This document shows positions 36,421-45,700 of a stretch of DNA of 64,000 bases, piece after piece (position 1 is the first letter of the stretch; each line of letters begins with the position of its first letter). Both the position numbers and the translations under genes were made by a program. The stretch spans positions 56,100 through 120,099 of the forward strand of contig JAKSDI010000131.1 in assembly GCA_022360175.1 (NCBI GenBank). The letters run 5' to 3'. The notes under the pieces were generated by a model. That model was not told the origin of the DNA, did no database searches, and worked only from the letters and a program-made list of their open reading frames with translations. This DNA is from Chitinophagales bacterium. Its GTDB lineage: Bacteria; Bacteroidota; Bacteroidia; Chitinophagales; Saprospiraceae.

Positions 36421-37110
36421 ATGGGATCTTACTATGGATATATGGTAGTTGCAGGCATTCTTTCTTTTGTGGGCATGTTTGTAAGTCAACGACTGAAAGC
36501 TAAGTTTAACAAATATGGTAGAATATCACTGCGATCTGGCTTAAGTGGACAAGAGGTGGCTGCCAGGATGTTACAGCACTACGGTATATCTGATGTAAAG
36601 ATAGTAGTAGGAAAAGGGTTTTTATCTGATCATTATAATCCTATGAGTAAAACGGTAGCCCTTAGCCCGGCTGTATTTCGTGGTAGAAGCATAGCAGCTG
36701 CAGCAGTAGCCGCTCATGAGTGTGGCCATGCAGTGCAACATGCCAATGCTTATAGTATGCTGCAATTGCGCTCAGCTTTGGTACCTGCTGTGAAAATGTC
36801 TGCTATGGCACAGCAGTGGTTATTGATTATAGCCTTTATGACTTTGTCTACGATGCCATCTATTATGTTGATAACAATTATTGCTTTTGCAATCACTACC
36901 TTATTTAGCTTTATTACGCTTCCTGTTGAGTTTGATGCTAGCCGTCGTGCTTTGCTTTGGTTGGATAGTAGTGGTGTAACACAAGGAGCTGAATATGATG
37001 GAGCTAAAGATGCTTTGTGGTGGGCTGCAATGACCTATGTATCGGCAGCACTTTCTGCGCTGGTTATGTTGTTATATCTGATTATGCAATATTCGGGCTC
37101 ACGAAGATGA
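36421..37110 (+). CDS. membrane zinc metallopeptidase, YugP family
   Basis: 229 residues. An N-terminal membrane helix (5-22) is followed by a cytoplasmic or peripheral catalytic domain with the zinc motif AAHECGHAVQHANAY (about 99-113); HExxH is present as HECGH. Two or three further membrane helices lie at about 140-165 and 200-222. The conserved FDASRRAL block near 180 carries the third-ligand region typical of this family. The substrate is not known. It sits 13 nt after serS and is probably cotranscribed. Confidence 0.88.
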   Translation: MGSYYGYMVVAGILSFVGMFVSQRLKAKFNKYGRISLRSGLSGQEVAARMLQHYGISDVKIVVGKGFLSDHYNPMSKTVALSPAVFRGRSIAAAAVAAHECGHAVQHANAYSMLQLRSALVPAVKMSAMAQQWLLIIAFMTLSTMPSIMLITIIAFAITTLFSFITLPVEFDASRRALLWLDSSGVTQGAEYDGAKDALWWAAMTYVSAALSALVMLLYLIMQYSGSRR

Positions 37111-37335
37111 GCCTGGCATAAATTTATAAGTAGGGGGAATATCCCGTTGGAAAATCTTAAATTTACTTTTTAGTAACGAGCAAAAATAATTTCATCTGTT
37201 GAGTTACTTGTTTGTAATTAAGGCTTTAGCCCTTGTTAAACTTAGTGTGCACTGTCAAATGTGATAGGTAGAACATAAACGGAAAAGATGAAGTTTTTTT
37301 GTCATTACATAGTATCTAAAGAAAACTAAAGTATC

Positions 37336-37902
37336 ATGACACAAGAAGATGTGAATGACAATATTGAGCTTGCTAAAATGGGCATGGATCACTCAATTGA
37401 ACATTTACAGCATGAATTAGTGAAAATTCGTGCTGGGAAGGCTAATCCAAGTATGCTAAGCGGTCTTGTAATACCTTATTATGGATCTCCAACTCCATTG
37501 AATCAGGTGGCAAACGTTAGTGTATCGGATTCCCGCACAATAATAATTCAGCCTTGGGAAAAGTCAATGATTGGCCCTATCGAGAAAGCCATCTTCGAAG
37601 CTAATCTTGGATTTACTCCCCAGAATGATGGCGAGTTGGTTCGGATTAATATTCCGCCTTTAACAGAAGAGCGTCGTAAGGGACTAGTAAAACAAGCTAA
37701 AAGCTTAGGAGAAGATGCAAAAGTGAGCGTACGAAATGAGCGTAAAAAAGCAATGGATTTCCTGAAAAAAGCAGTTAAAGGAGGCTATCCTGAAGATGCA
37801 GGGAAGCGTAAAGAGGATGAAGTAGATAACATGACGAAGTCCTATGGCGGTAAAATTGATGCTCTTATCGAAGCAAAGGAAAAGGACATCATGACGATTT
37901 AA
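37336..37902 (+). CDS. frr: ribosome recycling factor
   Basis: 188 residues, the normal length. Both domains are clear: the three-helix bundle begins near MGMDHSIEHLQHELVKIRAGKANPSML and continues from LTEERRKGLVKQAKSLGEDAKVSVRNERK; the small beta domain is GSPTPLNQVANVSVSDSRTIIIQPWEKSMI. It dissociates post-termination ribosomes with EF-G. An RNA-binding Arg in KIRAGKANP is kept. It is usually preceded by pyrH, which is not here. A 226-nt gap separates it from the upstream gene. Confidence 0.96.
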   Translation: MTQEDVNDNIELAKMGMDHSIEHLQHELVKIRAGKANPSMLSGLVIPYYGSPTPLNQVANVSVSDSRTIIIQPWEKSMIGPIEKAIFEANLGFTPQNDGELVRINIPPLTEERRKGLVKQAKSLGEDAKVSVRNERKKAMDFLKKAVKGGYPEDAGKRKEDEVDNMTKSYGGKIDALIEAKEKDIMTI

Positions 37903-37955
37903 GGCCTGTAGCTTTAATTTTTACTAATTTGATGATAAGTTATTGTGCTGATAGC

Positions 37956-37986
37956 TTGGCTAATAACTAAAATAACTTTACCTTTG
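37956..37986 (+). promoter_or_regulatory. promoter of rpmH
   Basis: TTGG at 37956-37959, 19 nt, then TACCTTTG at 37979-37986, an exact TAnnTTTG -7 box with good spacing to a -33 element. The start of rpmH follows about 50 nt later. Confidence 0.6.
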
Positions 37987-38035
37987 TCCCGCTTTTGAAA
38001 AAAGGTCTTTATAGAAAGACAGAAAAAGTCTAATA

Positions 38036-38191
38036 ATGAAACGTACATATCAACCATCAAGGAGAAAGCGCAGAAATAAGCATGGTTTTCGTTCACGCAT
38101 GAGCAGCAAGAATGGACGTAAAGTATTGGCGAGCCGCCGTGCTAAGGGACGTCATAAGTTGACAGTTTCTGACGAGAAGCGCCTGAAGTAA
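38036..38191 (+). CDS. rpmH: 50S ribosomal protein L34
   Basis: A 51-codon gene reading [20 protein letters not shown] at its start and ending DEKRLK. The [12 protein letters not shown] start and the HGFRSRM and [14 protein letters not shown] blocks are diagnostic for L34. Highly basic as expected; it binds 23S rRNA in the large subunit. It has its own promoter just upstream and a strong hairpin 83 nt after the stop. dnaA and rnpA, common neighbours elsewhere, are not adjacent here. Confidence 0.96.
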   Translation: MKRTYQPSRRKRRNKHGFRSRMSSKNGRKVLASRRAKGRHKLTVSDEKRLK

Positions 38192-38273
38192 GCAAAGTAC
38201 TTTACCCGTCCGTAACCAGCAATATTCTGCTTAAGAAGGATAATAGGACACGTATTGACTTTGGTTGTATAAA

Positions 38274-38311
38274 ACAGGGTGAAGCAAGGTATATACCATG
38301 CTTCACCCTGT
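38274..38311. terminator. hairpin between rpmH and the HtrA gene
   Basis: ACAGGGTGAAGCA pairs exactly with TGCTTCACCCTGT; the loop contains the palindrome GGTATATACC, so the whole 38-nt element can fold as one long stem. It lies between convergent genes and should stop both. Confidence 0.75.
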
Positions 38312-38357
38312 ATAGTTTGAGGATGAACTTCATCCAATAAAATAATACTAGATTATT

Positions 38358-39503
38358 TTATTCAGAGCGTAATTCTACACTAATTGCTCGATCTCTGCCA
38401 GATCGATTAATATTCAATGTAATTAAATCTCCTACTTGCGCCCTGCCTATACGTTCCTGCAACTCGGGAACGCTCTTGACTTCATTGCCATCTATTCCGA
38501 CAATAACATCTTTAGGTTGTAATCCAGCTTGTTCTGCTGAACCTCCTTCTACAAGGTTTTCAATTACTACTCCTTGAGTAATATCTATTCCCAATTCTTG
38601 TGCGTAACTGCCATCTAGCTCACTGATCGTAACACCTAAAAATGGACGCTGATAATCACCAAACTGAATGATGTCGCTTACAACTCTTTTTACAAGGCCA
38701 GCAGGAATAGCAAAAGAATAACCTGCAAATGATCCTGTACGAGATGCAATCGCAGTATTGATTCCTAGCAATTTACCTTCTATATCTACCAGTGCTCCTC
38801 CACTATTTCCAGGGTTGACTGCCGCATCGGTTTGTATGAATGATTCTATTGCTTTGCCACCTCCAAGAAGATTAATGTTTCTTCCTTTTGCACTAATAAT
38901 TCCTGCTGTGACTGTAGATGTTAAATCAAAGGGATTGCCTACTGCTAATACCCATTCTCCAATTTCCGCATCGTCCGAGTCTGCAAGTTCTAATGTTGGA
39001 AAGCCATACCCTTCAATTTTGATTACTGCTAGATCCGACTTTTCGTCGGTACCCACTACTTTTGCTTTGAATGTGCGATTATCATAAAGGGTTACTTCCA
39101 GTTCGGTTGCTCCTGCTACAACATGATTATTGGTGATGATATATCCATCTTCTGTGTATATGACACCAGAACCAGTTCCTCCGCGTGGCATACCATCCCC
39201 AAAAGGAGACTGGAACCCATCTCCAAAGAAAAAGCGGAAAGGGTCGGATTCGCCACTAGTAGGCTGTTCAATGATGGAAGAAATATGCACTACAGCAGGC
39301 ATCGATTTCGCAGCTGCATCCCTAAAATCTACTGATACACTATTTTTAGTAGTGAGAGCAGGGATGTTAACATTTTTTACTGTTTGAGCATAAGTTGGCT
39401 GATGGTCGTTTGAAGTAGGTGATTCCTGTAAATACTGGAATCCCCCAAGCGTGATTAGCCCGCCAACAATTCCGGCTAATACCAAAGAAAATATCTGCTT
39501 CAT
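38358..39503 (-). CDS. HtrA/Deg-family periplasmic serine protease with one PDZ domain
   Basis: 381 residues with an N-terminal anchor or signal (5-22). The chymotrypsin-like domain shows its complete triad: His about 127 in IITNNHVV, Asp about 157 in EKSDLAVIKI and Ser about 234 in NPGNSGGALVD. A single PDZ domain fills about 285-376, with FLGVTISEL at its start and GLQPKDVIVGIDGNEV. One PDZ is the DegS-like layout, though the family in Bacteroidota usually has one or two. It degrades or refolds misfolded envelope proteins. The gene is transcribed alone, toward rpmH. Confidence 0.92.
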   Translation of the reverse strand: MKQIFSLVLAGIVGGLITLGGFQYLQESPTSNDHQPTYAQTVKNVNIPALTTKNSVSVDFRDAAAKSMPAVVHISSIIEQPTSGESDPFRFFFGDGFQSPFGDGMPRGGTGSGVIYTEDGYIITNNHVVAGATELEVTLYDNRTFKAKVVGTDEKSDLAVIKIEGYGFPTLELADSDDAEIGEWVLAVGNPFDLTSTVTAGIISAKGRNINLLGGGKAIESFIQTDAAVNPGNSGGALVDIEGKLLGINTAIASRTGSFAGYSFAIPAGLVKRVVSDIIQFGDYQRPFLGVTISELDGSYAQELGIDITQGVVIENLVEGGSAEQAGLQPKDVIVGIDGNEVKSVPELQERIGRAQVGDLITLNINRSGRDRAISVELRSE

Positions 39504-39647
39504 GATTCCGTTAACTTTATTAGTGAAATGATATAAGACAAAGAAAGAACCGCTTCGCGAAAATCTTTGTTACGATAATAATTTTGTTTAACATGAAATT
39601 AACAAGAGTAAGCGAATATTACTAACTTCGGGATAGAAGCCAATAAA

Positions 39648-40262
39648 ATGAATGTAGCTCACAGTTGCCTTAGAATGGAGAAAACGCACAGTGATACGAC
39701 TAAGTACCTGACACTTTTTCAACCAGAGAATAAGCTGGAAAATAAGGTGTTGGAAGATACTGATTTTTTGAAAGGCCTGGAATGGGGAGTTCCTCGCTTT
39801 GGCCATCCTGAAGGAGAGGTGTATAAACACATCTGTGAGGTGCTAGATAATGTAGAACGCCTAGAAACAACAACTCAAGAACGTCGCATATTGCGCCTGA
39901 CAGCCTTAGTGCATGATACATTCAAATTTATGGAAAATAAAACTTTTCCACGAGATTGGTCAAAGCATCACGGAGTATATGCACGTCGATTTATGGAAAA
40001 GTATACAGATGATCAGATATTACTCGATTTATTAGAATTACATGACGAAGCCTATTATTCCTGGCGATTTATTCATCTTTACAATCGATTGGAAGAAGGG
40101 CAGCTACGCTTAGGAAAACTACTGGAAAGAATAGGAGATCATCGTCAAATATATTACCTCTTTTTCAAGTGTGATACTCAGACAGGCGATAAAAATCAGG
40201 CTCCTTTAAAATGGTTTGAAAAAGTAGTACCAGGTATCAAAGTAGTGCCTTCTCTGTGGTAG
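39648..40262 (+). CDS. HD-domain protein
   Basis: 204 residues without a signal. The region RLTALVHDTFKFMENK supplies the HD doublet (about 86-87) and KHHGVYARRF another His. ELHDEAYYSWRF follows with HD and acidic residues. This is the order of metal ligands in the HD phosphohydrolase superfamily, although the first His is less clear. Substrate unknown; related small HD proteins act on nucleotides. A second Met at residue 10 (MEKTHSDTTKY) is a possible start. A CAGTATT array follows its stop. Confidence 0.7.
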   Translation: MNVAHSCLRMEKTHSDTTKYLTLFQPENKLENKVLEDTDFLKGLEWGVPRFGHPEGEVYKHICEVLDNVERLETTTQERRILRLTALVHDTFKFMENKTFPRDWSKHHGVYARRFMEKYTDDQILLDLLELHDEAYYSWRFIHLYNRLEEGQLRLGKLLERIGDHRQIYYLFFKCDTQTGDKNQAPLKWFEKVVPGIKVVPSLW

Positions 40263-40266
40263 GTTT

Positions 40267-40308
40267 CAGTATTCAGTATTCAGTATTCAGTATTCAGTAT
40301 TCAGTATT
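40267..40308. repeat. perfect heptamer array (CAGTATT)6
   Basis: Six exact tandem copies of CAGTATT directly after the HD gene. The reverse complement, AATACTG, is the main word in the degenerate array at 3234-3392. Copy number is likely to vary between strains. Confidence 0.9.
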
Positions 40309-40358
40309 CCTGCTTTGAGGTGGATGATATACAGAAGAAGAAGTTTAAAAATTTCTCT

Positions 40359-42518
40359 TTATAGCTTAATGAATTTTCCTCTGGTTTCCCCTTTTTTTGT
40401 TTTGATATAATAAAAAAAGACACCCTTTTCAAAATGCACTGTTGATATACTTATATGGTGAATCGGAGTAGTGGCAACCTTATGATAAATGAGTTGCCCA
40501 GTAGCATTTACTATACTAACTTCCTGAATGCTATCTTCCCTGTCTACTGTTTCCAGGTTTAATAAATTTCCAGCTAGAGGATTGGGGAAAATATTTACAT
40601 CAACAAGAGAAGGGATATGAGAGTTGGTAGAGCTTGGCGAAACAGGAGTGAATATTTCCAAACCTCCTCTGGTATTTCCGGATATAATTTCTAATTGGCC
40701 GTCTCCATTCAAATCATATAAACAAATAGACGCTCTATCACCCACATCTATATTTTCAAGGCGCTGAGCGTATATATCAAAACCATTTTCAAGGCCTCCT
40801 TTGTAGAGGGAAATCGTCCCGTCTCGATGACCATAGTAAAGATCGAATCCTCCTTCTTGATTGGTTTCGAAATGTATGCTGTTTTCCTGAAAATAGGCAT
40901 TGGGAGCTATGCCGCTTAAAGTATCCGTTATGACGGAAAATACAGGGGCATTAGCAGTTCCGGTATTTTCGAGGTATGAAATAGTACCATTACGAGTACC
41001 TGCTACCAGGTCTACTAGGCCATCTTGATCCAGGTCAACTAATTGAGGTTTTGCATATCCATTTAGTATGAAGTTGGTGAATGGATGATCAGGCATGAGC
41101 GTATAATCTTCCATGCCATCTCCATTTTTTGAAAATACTTCTATTCGTCCATTGCCTAATCCGATGATCAGTTCTGCCTTCCCATCCTGATTCAAGTCGC
41201 CCAGAGTGGGGTGGATAGCTTTATAGTTAAATACAGATAACCCGGCAAAATCATCAGTAGTCAATTCAAATTGAGGAGCTTCCAATGAGCCCGTATTTAA
41301 AAATAAGGCAATTCTGGAAGTGTAGGCATAGGTAAGATCTGGAGTATTGTAAGCCAGTAAAATGTCAGCTAAGCCATCTTCATTAACATCCCATACTGTA
41401 GGGCTGGATCTAAATCCTAAATCAATCATATCCTTAATCCAGAAATCATCGGCCTGCATTGCCCAATTATTGGTTTCAGGATCATCAACAAAATGGTATA
41501 GAATATGGCTATCAGGGCTGTTGCCTAAACCTCCGATGCCATTAGTTGCAACTATTAAATCTTCTTGTCCATCGCCGTACAAATCTAAAAAAAACGGAGA
41601 AGGGAAAGTGAGAAGCGGCTGTCCTTCATTTAACCAACTGATACTTTGGCTAATCAAGTCAGCATCGAAAACATCACCTCCATTATTCAATTGCAGGATT
41701 TCATAATCATAAAGCCCGCTAAAATAGAGATCTTTGTCTCCATCTTGATCGTAATCTTGTGCTAACATAACAGAACCAGCACATCCATTTTCAGGCAAAA
41801 TACCTGGAGGTGGGGCTGGTCCGCATTCCTGTAATAGAAAATCTGCATTGATGGTATAAGAAGCATTGCCCCAACAATCATTAGCAATGGCAAATTCTAG
41901 GCCTTGACAGCCATTATTGCCGCTGGGAATACGCTTATAGTATAATATTTTAGTGCCTCCTATCGGTATATAAAGTAAATCTTCGAAACCATCTCCGTTA
42001 ATATCTTCTAAAGAAGGTGTGTCAAAAGCATGGATGCGAATCAGACTATCTTGATCGTTGTCAGGTAACTGGAAATCGACATATTCTCCAAACACAAGCC
42101 CTTCTTCCTGAAAGTAAACAATCAGGACAACTTCAGAAGCACTAATACTAAAAGTACGAGTAGTAACAATATCATCCAATCCATCACAATTCATATCCCT
42201 GATCATCATGAGTTGGTACATCTTAGGAAAAAAGTGCTCATAATCAGGAGTATACTCATAAGTGAGGAGTCCTTCAGATTGCACAACGGCCAGGAAGGGT
42301 AAAATTTTAGAACCTACTCTATCAAATACCAGTAAATCAATATGTTCGTCCTGATTGAGGTCAAAATGAGCAAATTGAGGAGCTTCCAATCCTCCAGTCA
42401 GCGCAAAAGGAAGTGTTGATCCATTTGCACTGAAAGGAAGATTCATTGCAGTATAATTATCATTCTGGGCAGTTAACCAGCTCCAGGGAAATAGTAACAA
42501 GAGTAATAACTTATACAT
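40359..42518 (-). CDS. secreted FG-GAP/VCBS-repeat protein with T9SS type A sorting domain
   Basis: 719 residues: signal peptide (1-17, ending SWLTAQ), then a series of FG-GAP/VCBS-type blades with calcium-binding DxNxDGxxD loops (DLNQDEHIDLLV, DMNCDGLDDIV, DINGDGFEDLLY, DQDGDKDLYF, DVNEDGLADILL, DLNQDGKAELIIG, DLDQDGLVDLVAG, DLNGDGQLEIISG). They form a beta-propeller or two. The C-terminus (about 635-719) is a type A sorting domain: VNIFPNPLAGNLLNLE, then TGQLIYHK and KGVFFYYIKTKKGE. It is therefore exported by the T9SS and anchored or released by PorU. Likely a surface adhesion or polymer-binding protein; ligand unknown. Confidence 0.88.
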   Translation of the reverse strand: MYKLLLLLLFPWSWLTAQNDNYTAMNLPFSANGSTLPFALTGGLEAPQFAHFDLNQDEHIDLLVFDRVGSKILPFLAVVQSEGLLTYEYTPDYEHFFPKMYQLMMIRDMNCDGLDDIVTTRTFSISASEVVLIVYFQEEGLVFGEYVDFQLPDNDQDSLIRIHAFDTPSLEDINGDGFEDLLYIPIGGTKILYYKRIPSGNNGCQGLEFAIANDCWGNASYTINADFLLQECGPAPPPGILPENGCAGSVMLAQDYDQDGDKDLYFSGLYDYEILQLNNGGDVFDADLISQSISWLNEGQPLLTFPSPFFLDLYGDGQEDLIVATNGIGGLGNSPDSHILYHFVDDPETNNWAMQADDFWIKDMIDLGFRSSPTVWDVNEDGLADILLAYNTPDLTYAYTSRIALFLNTGSLEAPQFELTTDDFAGLSVFNYKAIHPTLGDLNQDGKAELIIGLGNGRIEVFSKNGDGMEDYTLMPDHPFTNFILNGYAKPQLVDLDQDGLVDLVAGTRNGTISYLENTGTANAPVFSVITDTLSGIAPNAYFQENSIHFETNQEGGFDLYYGHRDGTISLYKGGLENGFDIYAQRLENIDVGDRASICLYDLNGDGQLEIISGNTRGGLEIFTPVSPSSTNSHIPSLVDVNIFPNPLAGNLLNLETVDREDSIQEVSIVNATGQLIYHKVATTPIHHISISTVHFEKGVFFYYIKTKKGETRGKFIKL

Positions 42519-42676
42519 ACAATTATTGTAGAAAAGGATTTAAACATATTCTAGCGAGTCACTAAAAACAAGGACATTAAATTATCTTTTTTAGTACCTT
42601 AATATAGATTCCTCCCTCAGCTTTTAGCTGCCTCCTCCAATCGTAATACCCGTTTGAGAAGGGTATATGTATTGTG

Positions 42677-42711
42677 CTCCCTCAGGGGAGCTGTCCGCCG
42701 TACTGAGGGAG
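42677..42711. repeat. CTCCCTCAG hairpin element
   Basis: CTCCCTCAG (42677-42685) and its complement (42703-42711) enclose GGGAGCTGTCCGCCGTA. GC-rich against AT-rich surroundings, it lies in the 244-bp gap between two secreted-protein genes on the minus strand. It may be a terminator for the 1819-residue protein, or an imported repetitive element. Confidence 0.5.
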
Positions 42712-42762
42712 ACGCTCTATAAGTTTAAATCACTTGTAGTTTAAAAAATATTGTCAATAAAT

Positions 42763-45700
42763 TTATCTCATTAAAATAACATCACCCGAATAAAGAATAA
42801 TTTCGCCATCCACAAATTCTAACTCTGCCATATAGGTGAAAACTGCGCTATTCATCAATTCACCACGGAAATAGCCATCCCATCCTTTAGTAGGATCATT
42901 GGGCTGAATGTTGAAAGTTTCAAATACAGGTTCTCCCCAACGATTGAAAATATAGAATTGCCGGATGCTAATAACTCCAGGATCCGTATGGATATAGAAA
43001 AAGTCGTTAGAACCATCTCCATTAGGACTGAAAATATTAGGAATGTACACATTGCGATCCCTTTCTACTATAATAAGCATCCGGTCCTCAGCTGTACAAT
43101 TACTACTATCCTGAACCATTACCGAAAGGTAAGTAGTAAACAATGGTTGAGCATGGGGTGCAGCACAGCCATCACAATTAATGATGTCTGAAGGTGACCA
43201 AGTGTAGGAAAGATCATCTCCTCCATTGCTCTGAGCATTGACAAATACAGAATCTCCTACTTGTATAACTTCATCTTCAGGAAGGAATACTACAAGCTCT
43301 TCAGGTTCTTCTACTACAATACCCGGAGCTTCATAAAGGCAACCAAATGCATCTTCAATAGTTGCATTATAGGTACCCGGGCCGAGGCCGGTGAAAGTAT
43401 TGCTGGAAGTATAGTTCAATCCATCTAAACTGTAAGCCAGGCCGCTACCTTGCGCATTTATTTGTATGAGTCCATCATTAGCACCATAACAACTAATATC
43501 GCTAGCTTGCGGGCTGTACTGCAGTGTATGTTGATCAATACTAACAATATCAGTTTGCATACAACCCAATGCATCAGTTACAGAAATAGTATAAGAGCCA
43601 AATTCTAGGTCGTCTCGATGGTTGTGAGTATTGCCATCCTCCCAAAGATAGATATAGGGTGCTTGCCCATTACTTGCTGTAAGCGTAGCAATACCATTTT
43701 CTTCATCTGGACAAGCGGCTTCTTCTTCAGCACTGATTGAAGGCAGTGGACTAACCGTCAAATTGACTGTATGGGTGGAATCACAGCCTTGTGCAGAGGT
43801 GTATGTCTCAGAATAACTCCCTGCTACTTTAACCATTTCTCCAAAAATCTCTATAGAATCGCCCGCGCAAATTATCTGAGGCTCACTGGTCGTCAGGTTT
43901 TCCACTCCAATTACCTGTACACTTACTGTAGAGTCACAACCGTTTACAGCAGCGTAAACGAAATCCTGCTGATCTCCAGGGGCTAAAACGGTACCATTAT
44001 AAGTAATGGTGGTTCCTTCACAGGCTTGTAAATCCAGGGAAGAACTGGCATGGAGAAGCTCTTCCACCGAAACATAAACCAAAGAGTCACAACCTATTTG
44101 AGATGTAAAAGTAAAAGTATGATCAGTGCCTGGTTGAAGGATAGTGCCATCATAGGTAACTGTTGTACCAGTGCAGGCTTCCAGGCCAAGGTCTGTTTCA
44201 TAGATATCAATCCCTACTACCGATACGTTTACCACAGAATCACAGCCATTAAATGCATCTAAAGTAAAGCTCTGCTGATCTCCAGGAGAAAGTTCTACTC
44301 CATTATAGGTAGTTGTAGATCCGATACATGCCTGAAGTTCTAGGTCCGATTCAAAAGTAGGCAGCACCATAACCTCTACATTTATAGTAGAATCACAGCC
44401 ATTATTTGCCGTAAATGTAAAGCTTTGTTGCGTTCCGGCAGGGAGTTCTACTCCATCATAAAAGACAGAAGAACCAGGGCAGGCTTCCAGCATTAAAGGA
44501 GCCTCGTATACTTCCAGCTCTAGTACAGCAACCCTTACTAGGGAATCACAACCATTAATAGTGCTAAATAGGAAATCAGTAGTATCTCCAGGGAGTAGCG
44601 CATTGCCATTATAGTCTGCTGTTGTTCCTGTACAGGCTTGCAATTCTATAGCTTCATCATAAGTTGCATAAGGCGTAACGGTTACGGTTACAATCGAATC
44701 ACAACCAGTTTCAGAAACAAAGGTGAAATCTTCTATATCACCTGCGGAGAGATCCGTCCCATCGTAATTGATGGTAGAACCTGGGCAGGTACGTAAAGTT
44801 AAGTCTGATTCCAGTGTTGTAACTTCTTCAACCGTAACATGTACCACGGAATCACAACCGTTTAAAGCAACGAGAGTAAAATCCTGCTCATCACCAGGAG
44901 CAAGTACGGTACCATTATAAGTTGTGGTAAATCCAGTACAGGCTTGCAGTGCTAAATCAGATTCAAAAACAGGAAGTTCAATGACCGTAACATTGACGGT
45001 AGAATCACAGCCATTTAGAGCCGTAAGTGTGAAGTTTTGTTGTGCACCAGGATCAAGTGTGGTACCATTATAATCAACAGTAGTACCCGTGCAGGCATCC
45101 AATTCCAGGTCGGATGCAAAGAGAGGCAATTCCGCTACTGTTATTGTTACGATAGAATCACAGCCATTAAAAGCAGTGAACGTAAAATTCATAGTATCTC
45201 CAGGGCTAAGCGTGGCGCCATTATAATCAACAGTAGTACCCGTGCACGCTTCCAATTCCATACTTGAATAAGCTAATGGTAATTCTTCGACGATAACGGT
45301 TACTACCGAATCACAACCATTAAAAGCAGATAGTGTGAAATCAGTCGTGTCTCCTGGTGATAAAGTGCTACCATTATAGTTGACAGTAGTACCCGTGCAT
45401 GCTTCTAGCGTGAGTGTAGAAGTGAAAGTAGGAAGAGGGTTGACTGTTACATTTACTACAGAGTCACAACCCTGGAATGTAGTGAAGGTAAAACTTTGAC
45501 TGGTACCTGCTGCGATATCCGTACCATTATAAGTGATGCTTTCGTCAGGACAGGCTATAAATGCAAGGTCCATATCATAAATAGGAAGTTCTATTACATT
45601 GACAGTAACGGTAGAATCGCAACCATTGAATGCAGAAAAAGTGAAATCCATTGTTTCACCTGGATTTAGGGCGGTCCCTTCATAGTCTACCGTTGTACCA

